A stretch of DNA of 64,000 bases from Toxoplasma gondii ME49 (lineage: Eukaryota > Apicomplexa > Conoidasida > Eucoccidiorida > Sarcocystidae), in assembly GCF_000006565.2 (NCBI RefSeq), contig NC_031478.1, forward strand, positions 1,781,874 to 1,845,873, read 5' to 3'. How positions within the stretch are numbered: the first letter of the stretch is position 1; each line of letters starts with the position of its first letter. This document shows positions 25,101 through 36,133 of this stretch, piece after piece. Below the pieces are notes generated by a model that worked only from the letters and a program-made list of their open reading frames with translations, made no database searches and had not been told where the DNA came from. Position numbers and translations under genes: made by a program.

Positions 25101-28100
25101 CTTTCCTCTCCGTCCTGTCTCTCGAGCTTCAGAGACAGGCGCTTCAGAGCGACGCGCGCATGCAAACATTGGCAGCTTGAGACCCACAGAGAACCGTCCA
25201 GGAGAATGCGAGCAATGCCACAGCCCAAACAGACGCTCCCAACTCGTCGGACTCACACCAGGCGCGAAGACAGATACAACTGGAGGCCTTTCTGGACAGA
25301 TGCATGCAAGTGCGGTTTCCTCCATAAACCTACGATGCTCATGCACAGACACCGAGTTCCACGCAGCTGTCACTCCAAAAACAATCTGTCCAAACAAATG
25401 ATTGAGGAGCGAGAAAGAGCACTGGTAGTTGTCCTAGCACCGCAATGCATGGGCGTTCTTTCCTGACTTCTTGTTGAGTTTCGACGAAGACGATGCATTT
25501 GTGTGTGTCTTCTTCGGCGACCAGAAGCTCGCTCGCCACCCGCGGATGCATTTCCTCTCTCGCTCGTCCTTCCTCCGGTCCTCTCGTATCGCCGAGCTTT
25601 TTTTCAACGTTTCCTTGTTCGCGGCGAGACTCCGAGGCTGCCGCCTCTGACGCGCGCTGCCGGTGGGTCGCCGCCGGCAGCGCCTTGGCGAGCAAGTAGA
25701 GGAGCGTCTGCATGCGAACTTCAGAATCCGGACCGCGAGGAATCCTGCACTTCAAGTGTCGAACTGTGTCGCTGCAGAGACTCGTGGAAGACGCAGAGGC
25801 GTCTGCAGGCTCCAGCGATTCTCCCGCGACGCGCGACGAGAAGAGTGGAGAAGCCGATGCCGCCAACTCGCCTGGAGGCAGAAGAAGAGTGAACAAAGTG
25901 GAAAAGAGGCCAACCTGCGATCTGCTGGAAGCCAGCGACGCCCGATGTCGACACAGTTTTTCTTTGGAACTGACGAGAACGCTACACACGGCACTCTCTG
26001 CATGATGAGTCCAGTAAAATCGTTCGGTTGTCGACGACGCTCGACCTCACTCAAGCGCGCGCGCACCCACACACAGACACAAACAAACATCTCAACTCCT
26101 CAGATCTCGACTTTGTCAAAATCGTCTCATGCCTGTCCTTCCTCTCATTCAAACAGTTGGCAAACCCACACGAAGGATGCCGTTCTCTGGAACATTCCAA
26201 GAACCTCTTCTCCGAGCTACCACGAGCGATACAGATCCACACCCGTTCCTCGACCTCACTGTCTCTCCCCATCTCTCTCTATCTCTCCTCATCTCGCTCT
26301 CTATCTCTCCTCAGCTCGCTCTCTATCTCTCCTCAGCTCGCTCTCTATCTCTCCTCATCTCGCTCTCTATCTCTCCTCATCTCGCTCTCTATCTCTCCTC
26401 AGCTCGCTCTCTATCTCTCCTCAGCTCGCTCTCTATCTCTCCTCAGCTCGCTCTCTATCTCTTCGCATCTCGCTCTCTATCTCTCCTCAGCTCGCTCTTT
26501 ATCTCTTCGCATCTCGTTCTTTGCCTCTCCCTGACTCTCTGTCTGCTGGAGAGGCCAGGTTTCGGAGCGACGTTTCCGCGCGGCGTACTTGGCGTTCGAA
26601 GACTCGTTTTTTTGAGGAGATTGACGACGGTTGCTTGCTTGAAGTGACTGTCGACGATCGCTTGGAGCTCTGTGGGCATGGCCGCCGTGAAGACGAGCGT
26701 CTGGACTCTGTGGCGAGGGAAGTCTCTTCCCTCCCGGGTCCTCTTGGGTGTTCCGTCACCCGCGTCTCCGTCCTTCTCGCCATCTCTCCTGACGGCAGAG
26801 CGAAGGCAGAAAAGCGTCTCGACTCGGTCGGCGTAGCCGCGCCGGAGAAGCGCGTCTGCCTCGTCAATGACGCAGGCCTTCAGGCCTCCCAGGCGCAGGT
26901 GACCGGACAGAAAGAGTTTCTCGCACCTCTCGGGAGCCCCAACGACCAGGTCGAGCGGCCTTCCTCGTCCTTGGGCAAAAGAGTCCAGCAAACGCTCCTG
27001 CGCATGCACCGACGCCCAGGAGGCATCGAGAACTGCCATGGAGAGCGAAGGCGCGAGCGCCGACACAGTGGCCGCGACTTGTCTGCACAACTCCCGCGTC
27101 GGAACGAGAATCAAGATCGACGGCCCCCATGCGTCTCTGGAGGGAGCTTCGCGCCTCGCGTTCTCCCTGGCGGCCTCGCGTCTGCTCGTACCTCCGGCCT
27201 CCTCCCCGTTTCGAGCGTCGTCTCCACAGTCCTCAGACGCGGCCGGCGACGCGTTCAGAGAGCGCTGGAGAAGAGGCAGAAGGTACGCGAGCGTCTTTCC
27301 AGTGCCTGGCTTGGCGGCGCCCACAACATCTTTGCCGAGGAGAATAGGCAGGAAGCAGGCGTCTTGGATCTGCGTCAGATGCGATACCCCCAAAGTCTTC
27401 AGATTGCGTAACAAAGAGGCCTCCAACGGCAATCGACTCACGCGTCGAAACAGAGGCAACAGACCTCGGCCAGAAGACGCGGGAGATAACGAAGGCGAAG
27501 AAGAAGGTGAAGACGCGGGAGATAACGAAGGCGAAGAAGAAGGTGAAGACGCGGGAGATAACGAAGGCGAAGAAGAAGGTGAAGACGCGGGAGAGGACGA
27601 GGTCGACGGAGGGTCGTTCGGCTTCTTTTTCTTGCGGGGAGAGAGTGCGAGTTCTTCGGCAGAGCAAAGGAAGGCAGAGATCCAGTTCTCTGCCTTTTCC
27701 GGAGAAGAAGCAGAGGAGACCTTCGGTTTCTCTGCAGTCGAGAAAGACCGGAAGCGCGGACGCGCTGGTGTCAAACACTGTCTTCTTCGCGTCGAAAGAA
27801 GTGAACCCGGAGAGACAGCAGATGACGCAGACGAAGCAGAGAAGGCAGACGGCGATTTCAGATCCAGAGAAGAAGACGAAGAAAAGGACGGAGACACAGC
27901 TGAAAGAAGTCTCGTTTGACCTTCACAGCTGAGTGTTTTGAGAGTCCGTTTCCAGCATTCTCCGTGATGTTTTTCTCCGGCTGCACCTCGCCAAGAGGGA
28001 GGCAGATCGACGACGAGAGAGTTTTTCCTGCGAGGAATCGCCAGTTCGGAAAGGAAGATGGAGCAGTGCGACGAAGCTGTTCCTCTGCTCGACTTACACA

Positions 28101-28347
28101 GCCAGTGCCTGCGGAGGCTGCCGGGCGCCTCTGCATGCGGCCGCCAGCGAGAAGAAAGAGGCAGGTCTCTGCGGGAAGGCGACAGCGTCTGGAGACGCAG
28201 GTATTGCGTCTTCCCCCCAGGGAGACCAATGCCTAGAGAAAATGCTGAGCGCGTCTGAAAGAAGACGCGCCTTAGACCTTCTCGCGGTAGCGGAGACATT
28301 GGAGAGGGAAGGAGACTGGCGAGAAGGAACTCGTTGATAAGCGCCAT
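20174..28347 (-). CDS. DEAD-box RNA helicase with GUCT-like C-terminus (DDX21/RH3 type), possibly organellar
   Basis: An ATP-dependent RNA helicase in nine phase-consistent exons: 28347-26589, 25871-25468, 24914-24801, 24343-24234, 23930-23761, 23133-22889, 22014-21946, 21165-20930 and 20285-20174 (TGA), about 1072 residues. Motifs occur in order: a Q motif ([18 protein letters not shown]), motif I AKPGTGKT (GKT at 350-352), Ia PTRELCRQV, motif II DEAD (495-498), motif III as TAA instead of SAT (about 551), [27 protein letters not shown] (IV region), [10 protein letters not shown] (V) and SGRAGRGG (VI). Downstream, [16 protein letters not shown] followed by a [14 protein letters not shown] segment resembles the GUCT domain of DDX21 and plant RH3 helicases. 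The first 300 residues are basic and Ser-rich with three 12-residue repeats. The Arg-rich, acid-poor N-terminus could be a mitochondrial or apicoplast presequence, which is inference. The DEAD-box assignment is certain; the GUCT subfamily is likely. The donor of exon 6 (GTTCGA) is weak. Confidence 0.9.
20441..20531. repeat. Tandem duplication, 46-bp unit x 2
   Basis: The segment CAAATACAGATGGGTA...AAAAC occurs twice, at 20441 and again at 20487, with a single C/T difference. It lies in the last intron of the helicase gene, just after a (GTAT)n run at 20376-20402. Confidence 0.9.
22105..22435. repeat. TA/TAAA microsatellite cluster
   Basis: TA tracts at about 22110-22172 and 22360-22432 lie in the helicase intron between exons 6 and 7. 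They generate spurious Ile/Tyr open frames on both strands. Confidence 0.85.
23992..24048. repeat. 18-bp tandem repeat x 3
   Basis: CATTTCTTCTCTCGCATC is repeated three times within the helicase intron between exons 4 and 5 (24233-23931). The unit is a multiple of three, so it leaves the antisense frames open, but it is not part of the spliced gene. Confidence 0.85.
26262..26522. repeat. 22-bp minisatellite, about 12 copies
   Basis: The unit CTCGCTCTCTATCTCTCCTC plus AG or AT is repeated head to tail with AG/AT variants. It fills much of the first intron of the helicase gene (26588-25872). Because 22 is not divisible by three, each copy shifts frame, so the long open frames seen here are compositional. 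Confidence 0.92.
27474..27598 (-). repeat. In-frame 36-bp coding repeat (12-residue unit, about 3 copies)
   Basis: The unit GAAGACGCGGGAGATAACGA plus 16 further bases is repeated exactly at 36-base spacing inside exon 1 of the helicase. On the coding (-) strand it encodes the period [12 protein letters not shown], just upstream of the Q motif. It is probably a flexible linker of variable copy number. Confidence 0.92.
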
Positions 28348-30718
28348 CCTTTCTCAGAGAGAAGAAGGCAAGAACGCGTCAAAACACAGCTCCATCCTCC
28401 ACTGAAAAGAAGACGAGAGAGACAGACGACGAGACGGGAGAGAGAGTCCTGCGTCTCGCAACTCAGCTGGTGTTTTCCGCCAGAGGGGGAGGAGGAGGCG
28501 CGTCCATCCTTCTTCCCCCGCGTCCAGGAGGCGCGTCAGCCTCTGTTCGTCCAGAAGAAAGTCGCGTCAGAAAGACTGAAGCGCTTCTCCATCCACGCTC
28601 AAACATGCGGCCTGGAGAAATATGTCAGAAGGAGACGAAGATGAAGAGGAGGTTGCGCGTCGGGAAAGCCAGAAAAGTCGAGGGCGCTCGAAAACGCATG
28701 CAACGAAGGAAACGAGAAGCCGAGAGGCGCGCCTGTCGATTGTCCACGAACCAAAGCTTTGGAAATCGCCGCTGTCTTGTCGGCTGCGCGTCACCCGCAG
28801 ATGCTTGTGTCTCACTAAGGAATGTCGACGTCTTTGAGCGTGATGGTCGAGACAGACTTTTCTCCATAAGCGGATGTAGGGATGGAGCCGGAAGCTCTCT
28901 GGACAAAGGCCATCGCAGAAAAAGCCGCAGAAGAAAACGAAAAGCTTCTCCAGAAGCGGACGTACGCTCACACAGATCGCGAGTCTCCAATTTCGCCTAT
29001 ACACATATTTATATATTTACATATTTCTATATTTGTTTATATATTTATATTTATTTATATTTATTTATATTTATTTTTGTTTATTTATATATTTATATAT
29101 TTATACACACATACACCGAAGTTTGTGCATGTGAGAAGAAGGTAGAACGAGTGTGCAGCGAGGCTGGGATGGAGAGGAAAGAAAGGCGGCCCAGATGTCT
29201 AATGGCACAAGCATCACGACTTTTTCTTCTTGTCTTGACGCGTCCAGTTTTTTACTTCCTTCTCTCACCTCTCGCAGCGAGGAAATTCAAAGTCGCGCAT
29301 GCACGACGACACTCTCGCATACTTTACGCATGTACGCCTGCAAGCGCGTACCGTCTTGCAGACGCGTTTTCAGCTTTTCTTCTCCCCTCGGTTTACCAAC
29401 TGAAGAGAGATCGAGACTCGGACAGCGACTGAGTTCGGCCAAGGACACCGAGAAAAGACGGCGGCGGCGAAGGCGAACCGCTCTTTCCGCGTCTGTTTGC
29501 CAGAATCGCGTTCCGGACGTTTGCTTTGCCTCTTCTTTGCCTCCGCGCCTGCTCTGAAAGACAGGCTCTGTCGTCGAACTCGCTGCCTTTCCTTCTGGCT
29601 CTTTTTGCGTTTCTCCTCTTCTATTTCGTCTCCGCTGTGCCCCTGTGTTTCTGCGTCTCCGTCCTGTCTCTTGCGCTCCGCCGTCCTTCCCCCGGTGCAC
29701 CCGCGGAGAAAGAGTACTTTTGCCCTGCGCGTCGAGGAGCGAGGAGTTTGTTTTCTTCCGCTGCTCACAGAAAATGCCTTCCGCTTGAAGAAGGAACCTC
29801 CTCTCGTCTGGAGACTGGCTTTCGGCTCAAATCTGCAGACGCGCTCTCCCTCCTACTCTGTCTTCGGAAGCTGCGGTCTCGCCTCGCTCTCTCGCCTCGC
29901 TCTCTCGCCTCGCTCGCTCACCTCGCTCGCTCACCTCGCTGTCTCGCCTCGCTCTCTCTCTCTCCCAGCCAGTTCCTTTCTCTTCTTTTTTTCTTTCTCT
30001 CTTTCCTCCGGTCCTTCTCGTTCTCTTCCTTTTCCTCCCTGTTCCTCTCCGTCGGTTCTTTCTGTGTTCGCCGCCCCCTCCTGCCTGTCTCCCTGTCTGA
30101 GTTAAAGCGTTGTCTTCCACACTGCCTCTCTCGCTGTCTCGGTCTGCTCGACTCCCCTCCCAGCGGGAAAGCGATGCGTCTTGGTCTCCTCGGAGAATTT
30201 GCTTTGCTTCCGCTGCATGCGTCTCGCGCACAGCGTCTCTCCTCGCGGGAGGTCTCCACGGACGGCGGTGATTCTCAGAGCCAGAGCCTCGGTCTTCGCG
30301 CCGTCTAACTTCGCTCTCCTCGATCCGCCCAGACTGAGTCGTAGACGTCTGAGGCTTTTCTCCCTTCTGCGAGCCTGCGGGGAGCACGAACTTCTTTCAC
30401 AAGACCAGTGTCTCAAGCGAAAGAGTTCCTTGTTTTTCTCGCCTTGCTCCTCGTTGTCGCTGCTTCTTGCTCTCGGTCTGGTCTCGTCCCCTCGCTTCTC
30501 GTGCGGCATTGTGTTTCTTCTTCTCGAGCTGGCTGGAGAGAGAGACCTCGAGCTGCGCCTGCCTGTCTTTTCCGCCTCGAGTTCGGAGTTCAGCCTGTCT
30601 GCCTCTCTGTTCTTCGCTGCACCTCGCCTGCCCGTTGGCAGTTGCGCGTCTGCTCCGTCCTGCTTCTCGAACGTTCTCTCCCGAACCGCAGAAGTCCTTC
30701 GTTCTCGAGTTCGGCACA
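28348..30718. other. Divergent intergenic region between the helicase and poly(A) polymerase genes
   Basis: About 2.4 kb that should contain both promoters and 5' UTRs. A TTTA/TATATTTA low-complexity block lies at 28996-29112. From about 29480 to the polymerase the + strand becomes strongly pyrimidine-rich, including CTCGCTCTCTCGC-type repeats at 29878-29965. No domain-bearing frame was found on either strand. Confidence 0.65.
29878..29965. repeat. Short CTCGC/CTCTCGC tandem repeats
   Basis: CTCGCTCTCTCGC and CTCGCTCGCTCAC units are repeated in the pyrimidine-rich stretch upstream of the poly(A) polymerase. Confidence 0.75.
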
Positions 30719-33700
30719 ATGCTGGAGAAGACAGTTGCGTCCATTCATCCTCTCTCTGCTTCTTCTGCCTCTCACACCTCCTCAGAGTCCTCCACGACGC
30801 GTCGTCCGTCTCCTCCTGCTCCTCTCTCTTCTCCCGGCACTGATTCGCGAAAGCCTTCTCCGTCTTCTTCTCTCTCTTCTTCTTCTCTCTCTTTTTCTTC
30901 TTCTCTCTCTTCTTCTTCTTCTTCTCTCTCTTCTTTTTCTCTCTCTTCTTCTTCTCTCTCTTCTTCTTCTCTCTCTTCTTCTTCTCTCTCTTCTTCTTCT
31001 CTCTCTTCTTCTTCTTCTCTCTCTTTTTCTTCTTCTTCCTCTCTCTCTTCTTCTTCTTCTCTCTCTTCTTCTTCTCTCTCTTCTTCTTCTCTCTCTTCTT
31101 CTTCTCTCTCTTCTTTTTCTTCTTCTCTCTCTTCTTCTTCTTCTCTCTCTTCTTCTTCTTCTTCTTCTTCTTCTTCTTCTCTCTCTTCTTCTTCTTCTTC
31201 TCTCTCTTCTTCTTCTTCTCTCTCTTCTTCTCTCTCTTCTTCTTCTTCCTGTCTCTCTTCTTCTTCTCTCTCTTCTTCTTCTTCTCTCTCTTCTTCTGGC
31301 CAGGGAGCCGGGGAGGTGTCTCGCAGTTCGCTATGGCTGCGTGCGATGGGCGACGCGCCGGTCATCACGCAGACGCGTCCGTACGCGTTTGGAGTGACGA
31401 ATCCGGTGAACGTCAAGCTTCCGCAGGAGGGGGACCTCCACCGGAGCAACGAGTTGATCAGTGTGTTGCGAGCGCTGAATCTGTACGAGACGGCGGCGGG
31501 GAATCTGCAGCGCGAGCGCGTCTTGAACGAGTTGAACCGTATCGTCGTCGACTGGGTCGTCGAAGTCGGCATGGAGCAAGGCCTGGACGAACAGGAAGCG
31601 CGACAGGCTGGGGGAAAGATCTTCACCTTCGGCAGCTACCGCCTGGGCGTAGTCACTCCCGGCAGCGACATCGATACGTTGTGTGTGACGCCGCGACATG
31701 TCTCTCGAGACGCGTTCTTCAAGATTCTCTACGCGAAGCTCCAGCAAGACGCGCGCGTCTCGAAGCTCACACCCGTTCCAGACGCATACACGCCGGTGCT
31801 CAAGTTCAGCTTTGACGGAGTGGAGATCGACCTCCTCTTTGCGCGGCTGCCGCTGCCTGTGATCCCCAGCTCCTGGAACTCGCTCGAGAACGACCTGGTC
31901 CTACGGCACGTCGACGAGAAGACTGCGCGAAGTGTGAATGGGTCGCGCGTCGCCGACCTCATTCTGAAGCTCGTTCCGAATAAAGAAACGTTCAAAGTCA
32001 CTCTGCGCTTCGTCAAGCACTGGGCGAAGGCTCGCGGCATCTACAGCAATGTACTTGGCTACCTCGGCGGCGTCAGCTGGGCGATCCTCGTCGCGAGATG
32101 TTGCCAGCTGTACCCAAACTTCGCGCCCAGCCAACTGGTTCACAGATTCTTCACCGTGTACAGCATCTGGAACTGGCGCAACAGTCCCGTCCTCCTCTGC
32201 AGAATCAAGGAACACTCTGCCGATGGTCTCGCCAACTTCAAAGTCTGGAATCCCAAAGTCAATCTGCAGGTAGCTCGTGGAGACAGGCAGACAGTGCGCA
32301 AGCGCTTGAGGAAACAGAGAATGAAACGCAGAACGCAAGACAGAACAGCGACTCGAACAAAGGGATGGCAACAAGCAGACGGAGAGAGACGGAGAGAGAC
32401 GGAGAGACGAAGGAGAGACGAAGGAGACAAAAAGAAACAGCGAAGAGGACAAAAGAAGAAACAACGAAGAGGACAAAAGCAGAAGCAGCGAAGAGGACAA
32501 AAGAAGAAGCAGCGAAGAGGACAAAAGAAGAAGGGAAGAGCATCGGTGCGAGGGAACGGAGAGAAAGAGAGAAGACGGCGAGGTGGGCGCGTCTTTGCGG
32601 ATCTGGATGTTCCAGAATGCAGATGTGCACGGAGGCGCATGCGTACATGTCTTTTTACAGTCTACGTCTCCGCAGACGGCTTGCCGACTATGGTGAGAGA
32701 GAGGGATGCAGGTCGAGTCACCTGCGTCTACAGATTTGCTTGCCTGGGTGGGCGTGGAGCCTTCTCGTGCATGCAGCGTTTTTTTCTGTTCAGGATCGAC
32801 ACCATTTGCTTCCTATCATCACCCCAGCCTTTCCGTCGATGAACAGTACGCACAATGTGAGCTTGTCGACGAAGCGCGTGATCACTGAGGAGTTTGCAAA
32901 CGCGAAGCGGATTTTCGATATCTGGGATAAGAAGAAGGAAATTTCGTGGACCGAGGCGCTGCATTTGGTCTTGAAGCCTCTCGACTTCACCTCCTTCAAA
33001 CATTTCCTCGAACTGCAAGTCTTCGCACAAAATGAAACGGTACGAAGGTCTCTCATCTTCACCTTTTCTTCTGCTCTTGCTGGTTCTCCCTCTCCTTCTC
33101 TATCTCTCCTTCTCTATCTATCTATCTATCTATCTCTATCTATATCTATCTATCTATCTATCTATATCTATCTATCTCTCCTTCTCTATCTATCTATCTA
33201 TCTCTATCTATCTATCTATCTCTATCTATCTATCTCTATCTATCTATCTCTATCTATCTCTATCTATCTCTATCTATCTCTATCTATCTATCTCTATCTA
33301 TCTCTATCTATCTCTATCTATCTATCTCTATCTATCTCTATCTATCTCTATCTATCTATCTCTATCTATCTATCTCTATCTATCTCTATCTATCTATCTC
33401 TATCTATCTATCTCTATCTATCTCTATCTATCTATCTCTATCTATCTGTCTATCTCTATCTATCTATCTATATCTATCTATATCTATCTATCTATCTCTA
33501 TCTATCTATATCTATCTATCTATATCTATCTATCTCTATTTATCTATCTATCTATCTCTTTTCCTCTTTCTGCTTCTTGGTCTTCTCTCGTTCTCTCTCG
33601 TTTGTCTGTCGCGTCTCCTGTCCTCTCTCTGGCTGGTCGGCGCAGTTCAGTGCAGCCACGGGCGACTTCTGCGGGTCGTCGTTGCCCTTCGAGGTTGTCG

Positions 33701-36133
33701 TTTTTCTTTTTTTGGTCGTTCAACGACGCTTTTCTCTGCATGCCCTCTCGCGCCCCACACATGCCTCGACGCCCTCCGTACGTCTCTCCCCACAGCTGCG
33801 TTGTGTCTCGCGTTCTGTTTTTCTTCTCCGTCTTCCAGGTCCACCGCAAATGGCTAGGCTGGGTCGAGTCGAAGGTTCGCTTCTTGGTGCGACAGCTGGA
33901 ACGCCTCGCCGCAGGTCCTCCTTTCAATCAGGGCGGGAGCACACCCAAGTTCGAAGCTGCGATGACTGTGCGGCCGATTCCCTGCACCTTCTCCTTCCAG
34001 GCAAGCCTTCGCTTCGATTCAAACAACAGAAAACGCAGAAGGAAGTCGACAAACGCGCATCACCTTCAGACGCAGGCAGACGCAAAGGTCGACTCCAGGT
34101 CATGTCTCAATTCTCGGACGCCGCGTCGATTGCGAGTTCCATTCGATACGTGAATCTGCTCCTCGGAAACGCGGAGAAACACACACATCCCTCCATATAC
34201 ATATATACATATATACATATACATATATATATATGTATGTATATGTCCTTGAAGATGCATATTTACATTATTTTTATCTGTAACAGACATATACATATAT
34301 ATATATGTATGTATATGTCCTTGAAGATGCATATTTACATTATTTTTATCTGTAACAGACATATACATATATATATATGTATGTATATGTCCTTGAAGAT
34401 GCATATTTACATTATTTTTATCTGTAACAGACATATACATATATATATATGTATGTATATGTCCTTGAAGATGCATATTTATATTATTTTTATCTGTAAC
34501 AGACATATGTATATATATATATGTATGTATATGTCCTTGAAGATGCATATTTACATTATTTTTATCTGTAACAGACATATACATATATATATATATATAT
34601 ACATATGTCCTTGAAGATGCATATTTATATTATTTTTATCTGTAACAGACATATGTATATATATATATATATATGTCCTTGAAGATGCATATTTACATTA
34701 TTTTTATCTGTAACAGACATATGTATATATATATGTATGTATATGTATATATATGTGCATGTGTCTCGTAGATGACTGTTTGTGTGAGGAGGCATGGATT
34801 TCTATTGGATGCATCGATTTTTCTGTTCAGGAACCTGGTTGGGAGTGCGCTTCGTCGATGCTCGTTGCCCTCAACTTTGCTCAGCAGCCGTGCGTCATCG
34901 ACCTGCGGCCGGCAGCTGGGGTACGTCGATTTGCTGGGGAAACATTCCTCCCTCGTCTATCGGCGGTTTCGTCTTTCCGCGACTTCTACGTGCATAAAAC
35001 ACAGAACGGGTCGTATATTTATGTGTATATATATATATATTTATATGTATATATGAATCAGCCTGATACAGATATATGTACATCACAGACATGTATATAT
35101 GCATGAATATATATATATATATATGTATATGTATATATTTATAGGTATGCATGTATGCGCGTATTTATGCATGGCGTTGAATGGTGTAGATCACCTGCTG
35201 TGTTCTGCGTTGAAGTCTCGCTAGAGAGAGAGGGGGGTATTTCTTGGTGTCGCGCTGTTTTTCTTGAACGTTTGACTGTTTGGTTTTTCGCGCATTCCTT
35301 TGTCGTATCCCTCCACCTGGAAGCAACGCGAACCTGGCTCTGGGCGGTGCTTCTCTCGCGAACGCCGTTCGCTTCGCCGCCCAGTCGTCTCTGGGAGCTT
35401 CCACGGTGTCTCACCCTGCGTCTGCTGCCTGTGCTTGTGTCCTGCAGGAGTTCGTCGACCTGATCAACCAATGGCCAGTGGGTGCCATACCGGAGACAAA
35501 AACTCGTTTCAACCTGCGAACAAGAAGCGTCTTCGTCATGCAGACGTTCATATGCTTCAGCTTCCTGCGCTTGTCTCTAGACAACTGTTTCATCCCTCCA
35601 CGTATAGATACATATACAGATATATACATATACACATGCACACGCAGACATATATACATACATATAAATATATATATATATATATATGTATAGGTCGAAG
35701 ACCCATATGTGGTGTGTTGGATGATGCGTCAGGTTCTCTCTTGCTTTTCCTTTTTTCCTTTTTTCATTTTTCGCAGGAACGCGCCCAGCTCGACGGCCAG
35801 ATTCAGCTGCGCGTCAAGCACCTCAGGCGCTCGCAGTTGCCTGCCTACGTCCTCAAACAGAAACCAGCTGCCAGTCCCATCGCCCCTCTTGCTTCTTCTT
35901 CTTTGTCATCTTCTTCGTCGTCTTCTTCGTCGTCGTCTTCTTCGTTGTCTTCTTCGTCGTCGTCTTCTTCGTTGTCTTCTTCTTCGTTGTCTTCTTCTGA
36001 GGCGTTGTCTGTGGGGGTGACAGCTGCTGAGGGCCAAGAGAAGCGAGAGAGAGCGAAGGAAGTTCTCGGAGGCGACGTTGGAGACTCTCAGCTCAAGCGT
36101 CGCCGCATTCAGGAGGGGGAGACGACTACTTGA
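30719..36133 (+). CDS. PAP: Poly(A) polymerase (canonical nuclear type)
   Basis: This enzyme adds the poly(A) tail to cleaved pre-mRNA in the nucleus. Six phase-0 exons: exon 1 ending at 32269, 32794-33039, 33839-34000, 34831-34920, 35448-35477 and 35777-36133 (TGA). From the ATG at 31346 the product is 602 residues; from the in-frame ATG at 30719 it is 811. Numbered from 31346, the nucleotidyltransferase signature is GSYRLGVVTPGSDIDTL, with catalytic Asp 108, 110 and 162 (VEIDLLFA). The central domain has FVKHWAKARGIYSNVLGYLG and DRHHLLPIITPAFPSMNST, both typical of PAP. The RNA-binding region includes RPIPCTFSFQ and ends with RVKHLRRSQLPAYV. The tail has poly-Ser and a basic LKRRRI, a plausible nuclear localisation signal. 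The short exon 35448-35477 and the exon 3 donor (GC instead of GT) are the least certain parts. The family call is secure; only the N-terminal start is open. Confidence 0.93.
30860..31302. repeat. Pyrimidine tract of (TCT)n / CTCTCTTCT repeats
   Basis: About 440 bases composed almost only of C and T on the + strand, with units such as CTCTCTTCTTCTT. If translated in the poly(A) polymerase frame it is Ser/Leu only. C/T-only sequence cannot contain stop codons, so openness is not evidence of coding. CT-rich 5' leaders would be an equally good explanation. Confidence 0.9.
32430..32535. repeat. 24-bp purine tandem repeat x 4
   Basis: GAAGAGGACAAAAGAAGAAG plus CAGC is repeated about four times in the first intron of the poly(A) polymerase (32270-32793). 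It is multiple-of-three and therefore leaves a Lys/Gln/Arg frame open, which runs on from exon 1. Confidence 0.85.
33088..33562. repeat. (TCTA)n / TCTATCTATCTC microsatellite
   Basis: About 470 bases of TCTA with interspersed TCTC in the second poly(A) polymerase intron (33040-33838). It gives long spurious Ser/Ile/Tyr/Leu frames on the + strand. Confidence 0.95.
34001..34830 (+). other. Candidate GC-AG intron of the poly(A) polymerase gene
   Basis: Exon 3 reads to CCTTCCAG at 34000 and is followed by GCAAGC, the usual form of a GC donor. Exon 4 begins at 34831 after TTCTGTTCAG. Joining them keeps phase 0 and gives FSFQ-EPGWECASSML, which fits a poly(A) polymerase RNA-binding domain. No GT donor near 34000 keeps both phase and homology. 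Confidence 0.6.
34190..34756. repeat. 72-bp minisatellite, 7 copies
   Basis: The word GTCCTTGAAGATGCATATTT starts at 34245, 34317, 34389, 34461, 34533, 34607 and 34675. The spacing is therefore 72, 72, 72, 72, 74 and 68. Between these words are TTTTTATCTGTAACAG and a variable (TA)n. The array lies in the intron between poly(A) polymerase exons 3 and 4. Copies differ mainly in TA length and a C/T change. Confidence 0.95.

Noticed and set aside
26028..26534. Leu/Ser-rich + strand frames opposite the helicase
   Set aside because: They are generated by the 22-bp minisatellite, with no domain and antisense to an intron.
27038..27919. 293-codon + strand frame antisense to helicase exon 1
   Set aside because: It is an acidic low-complexity shadow of the Ser/Arg-rich helicase N-terminus. 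The helicase motifs on the opposite strand are decisive.
30408..31397. 329-codon Leu-rich frame overlapping the poly(A) polymerase 5' end
   Set aside because: It is open only because the tract is C/T-only, and it is out of frame with the polymerase.
33032..34153. Long + strand frame through the TCTA microsatellite
   Set aside because: The first half is tetranucleotide repeat in a poly(A) polymerase intron. Only 33839-34000 of it is supported as an exon.
34190..34756. Regularly spaced repeats resembling a CRISPR array
   Set aside because: The units are contiguous 72-bp tandem copies with TA-length variation, without unique spacers, inside an intron of a eukaryotic gene.
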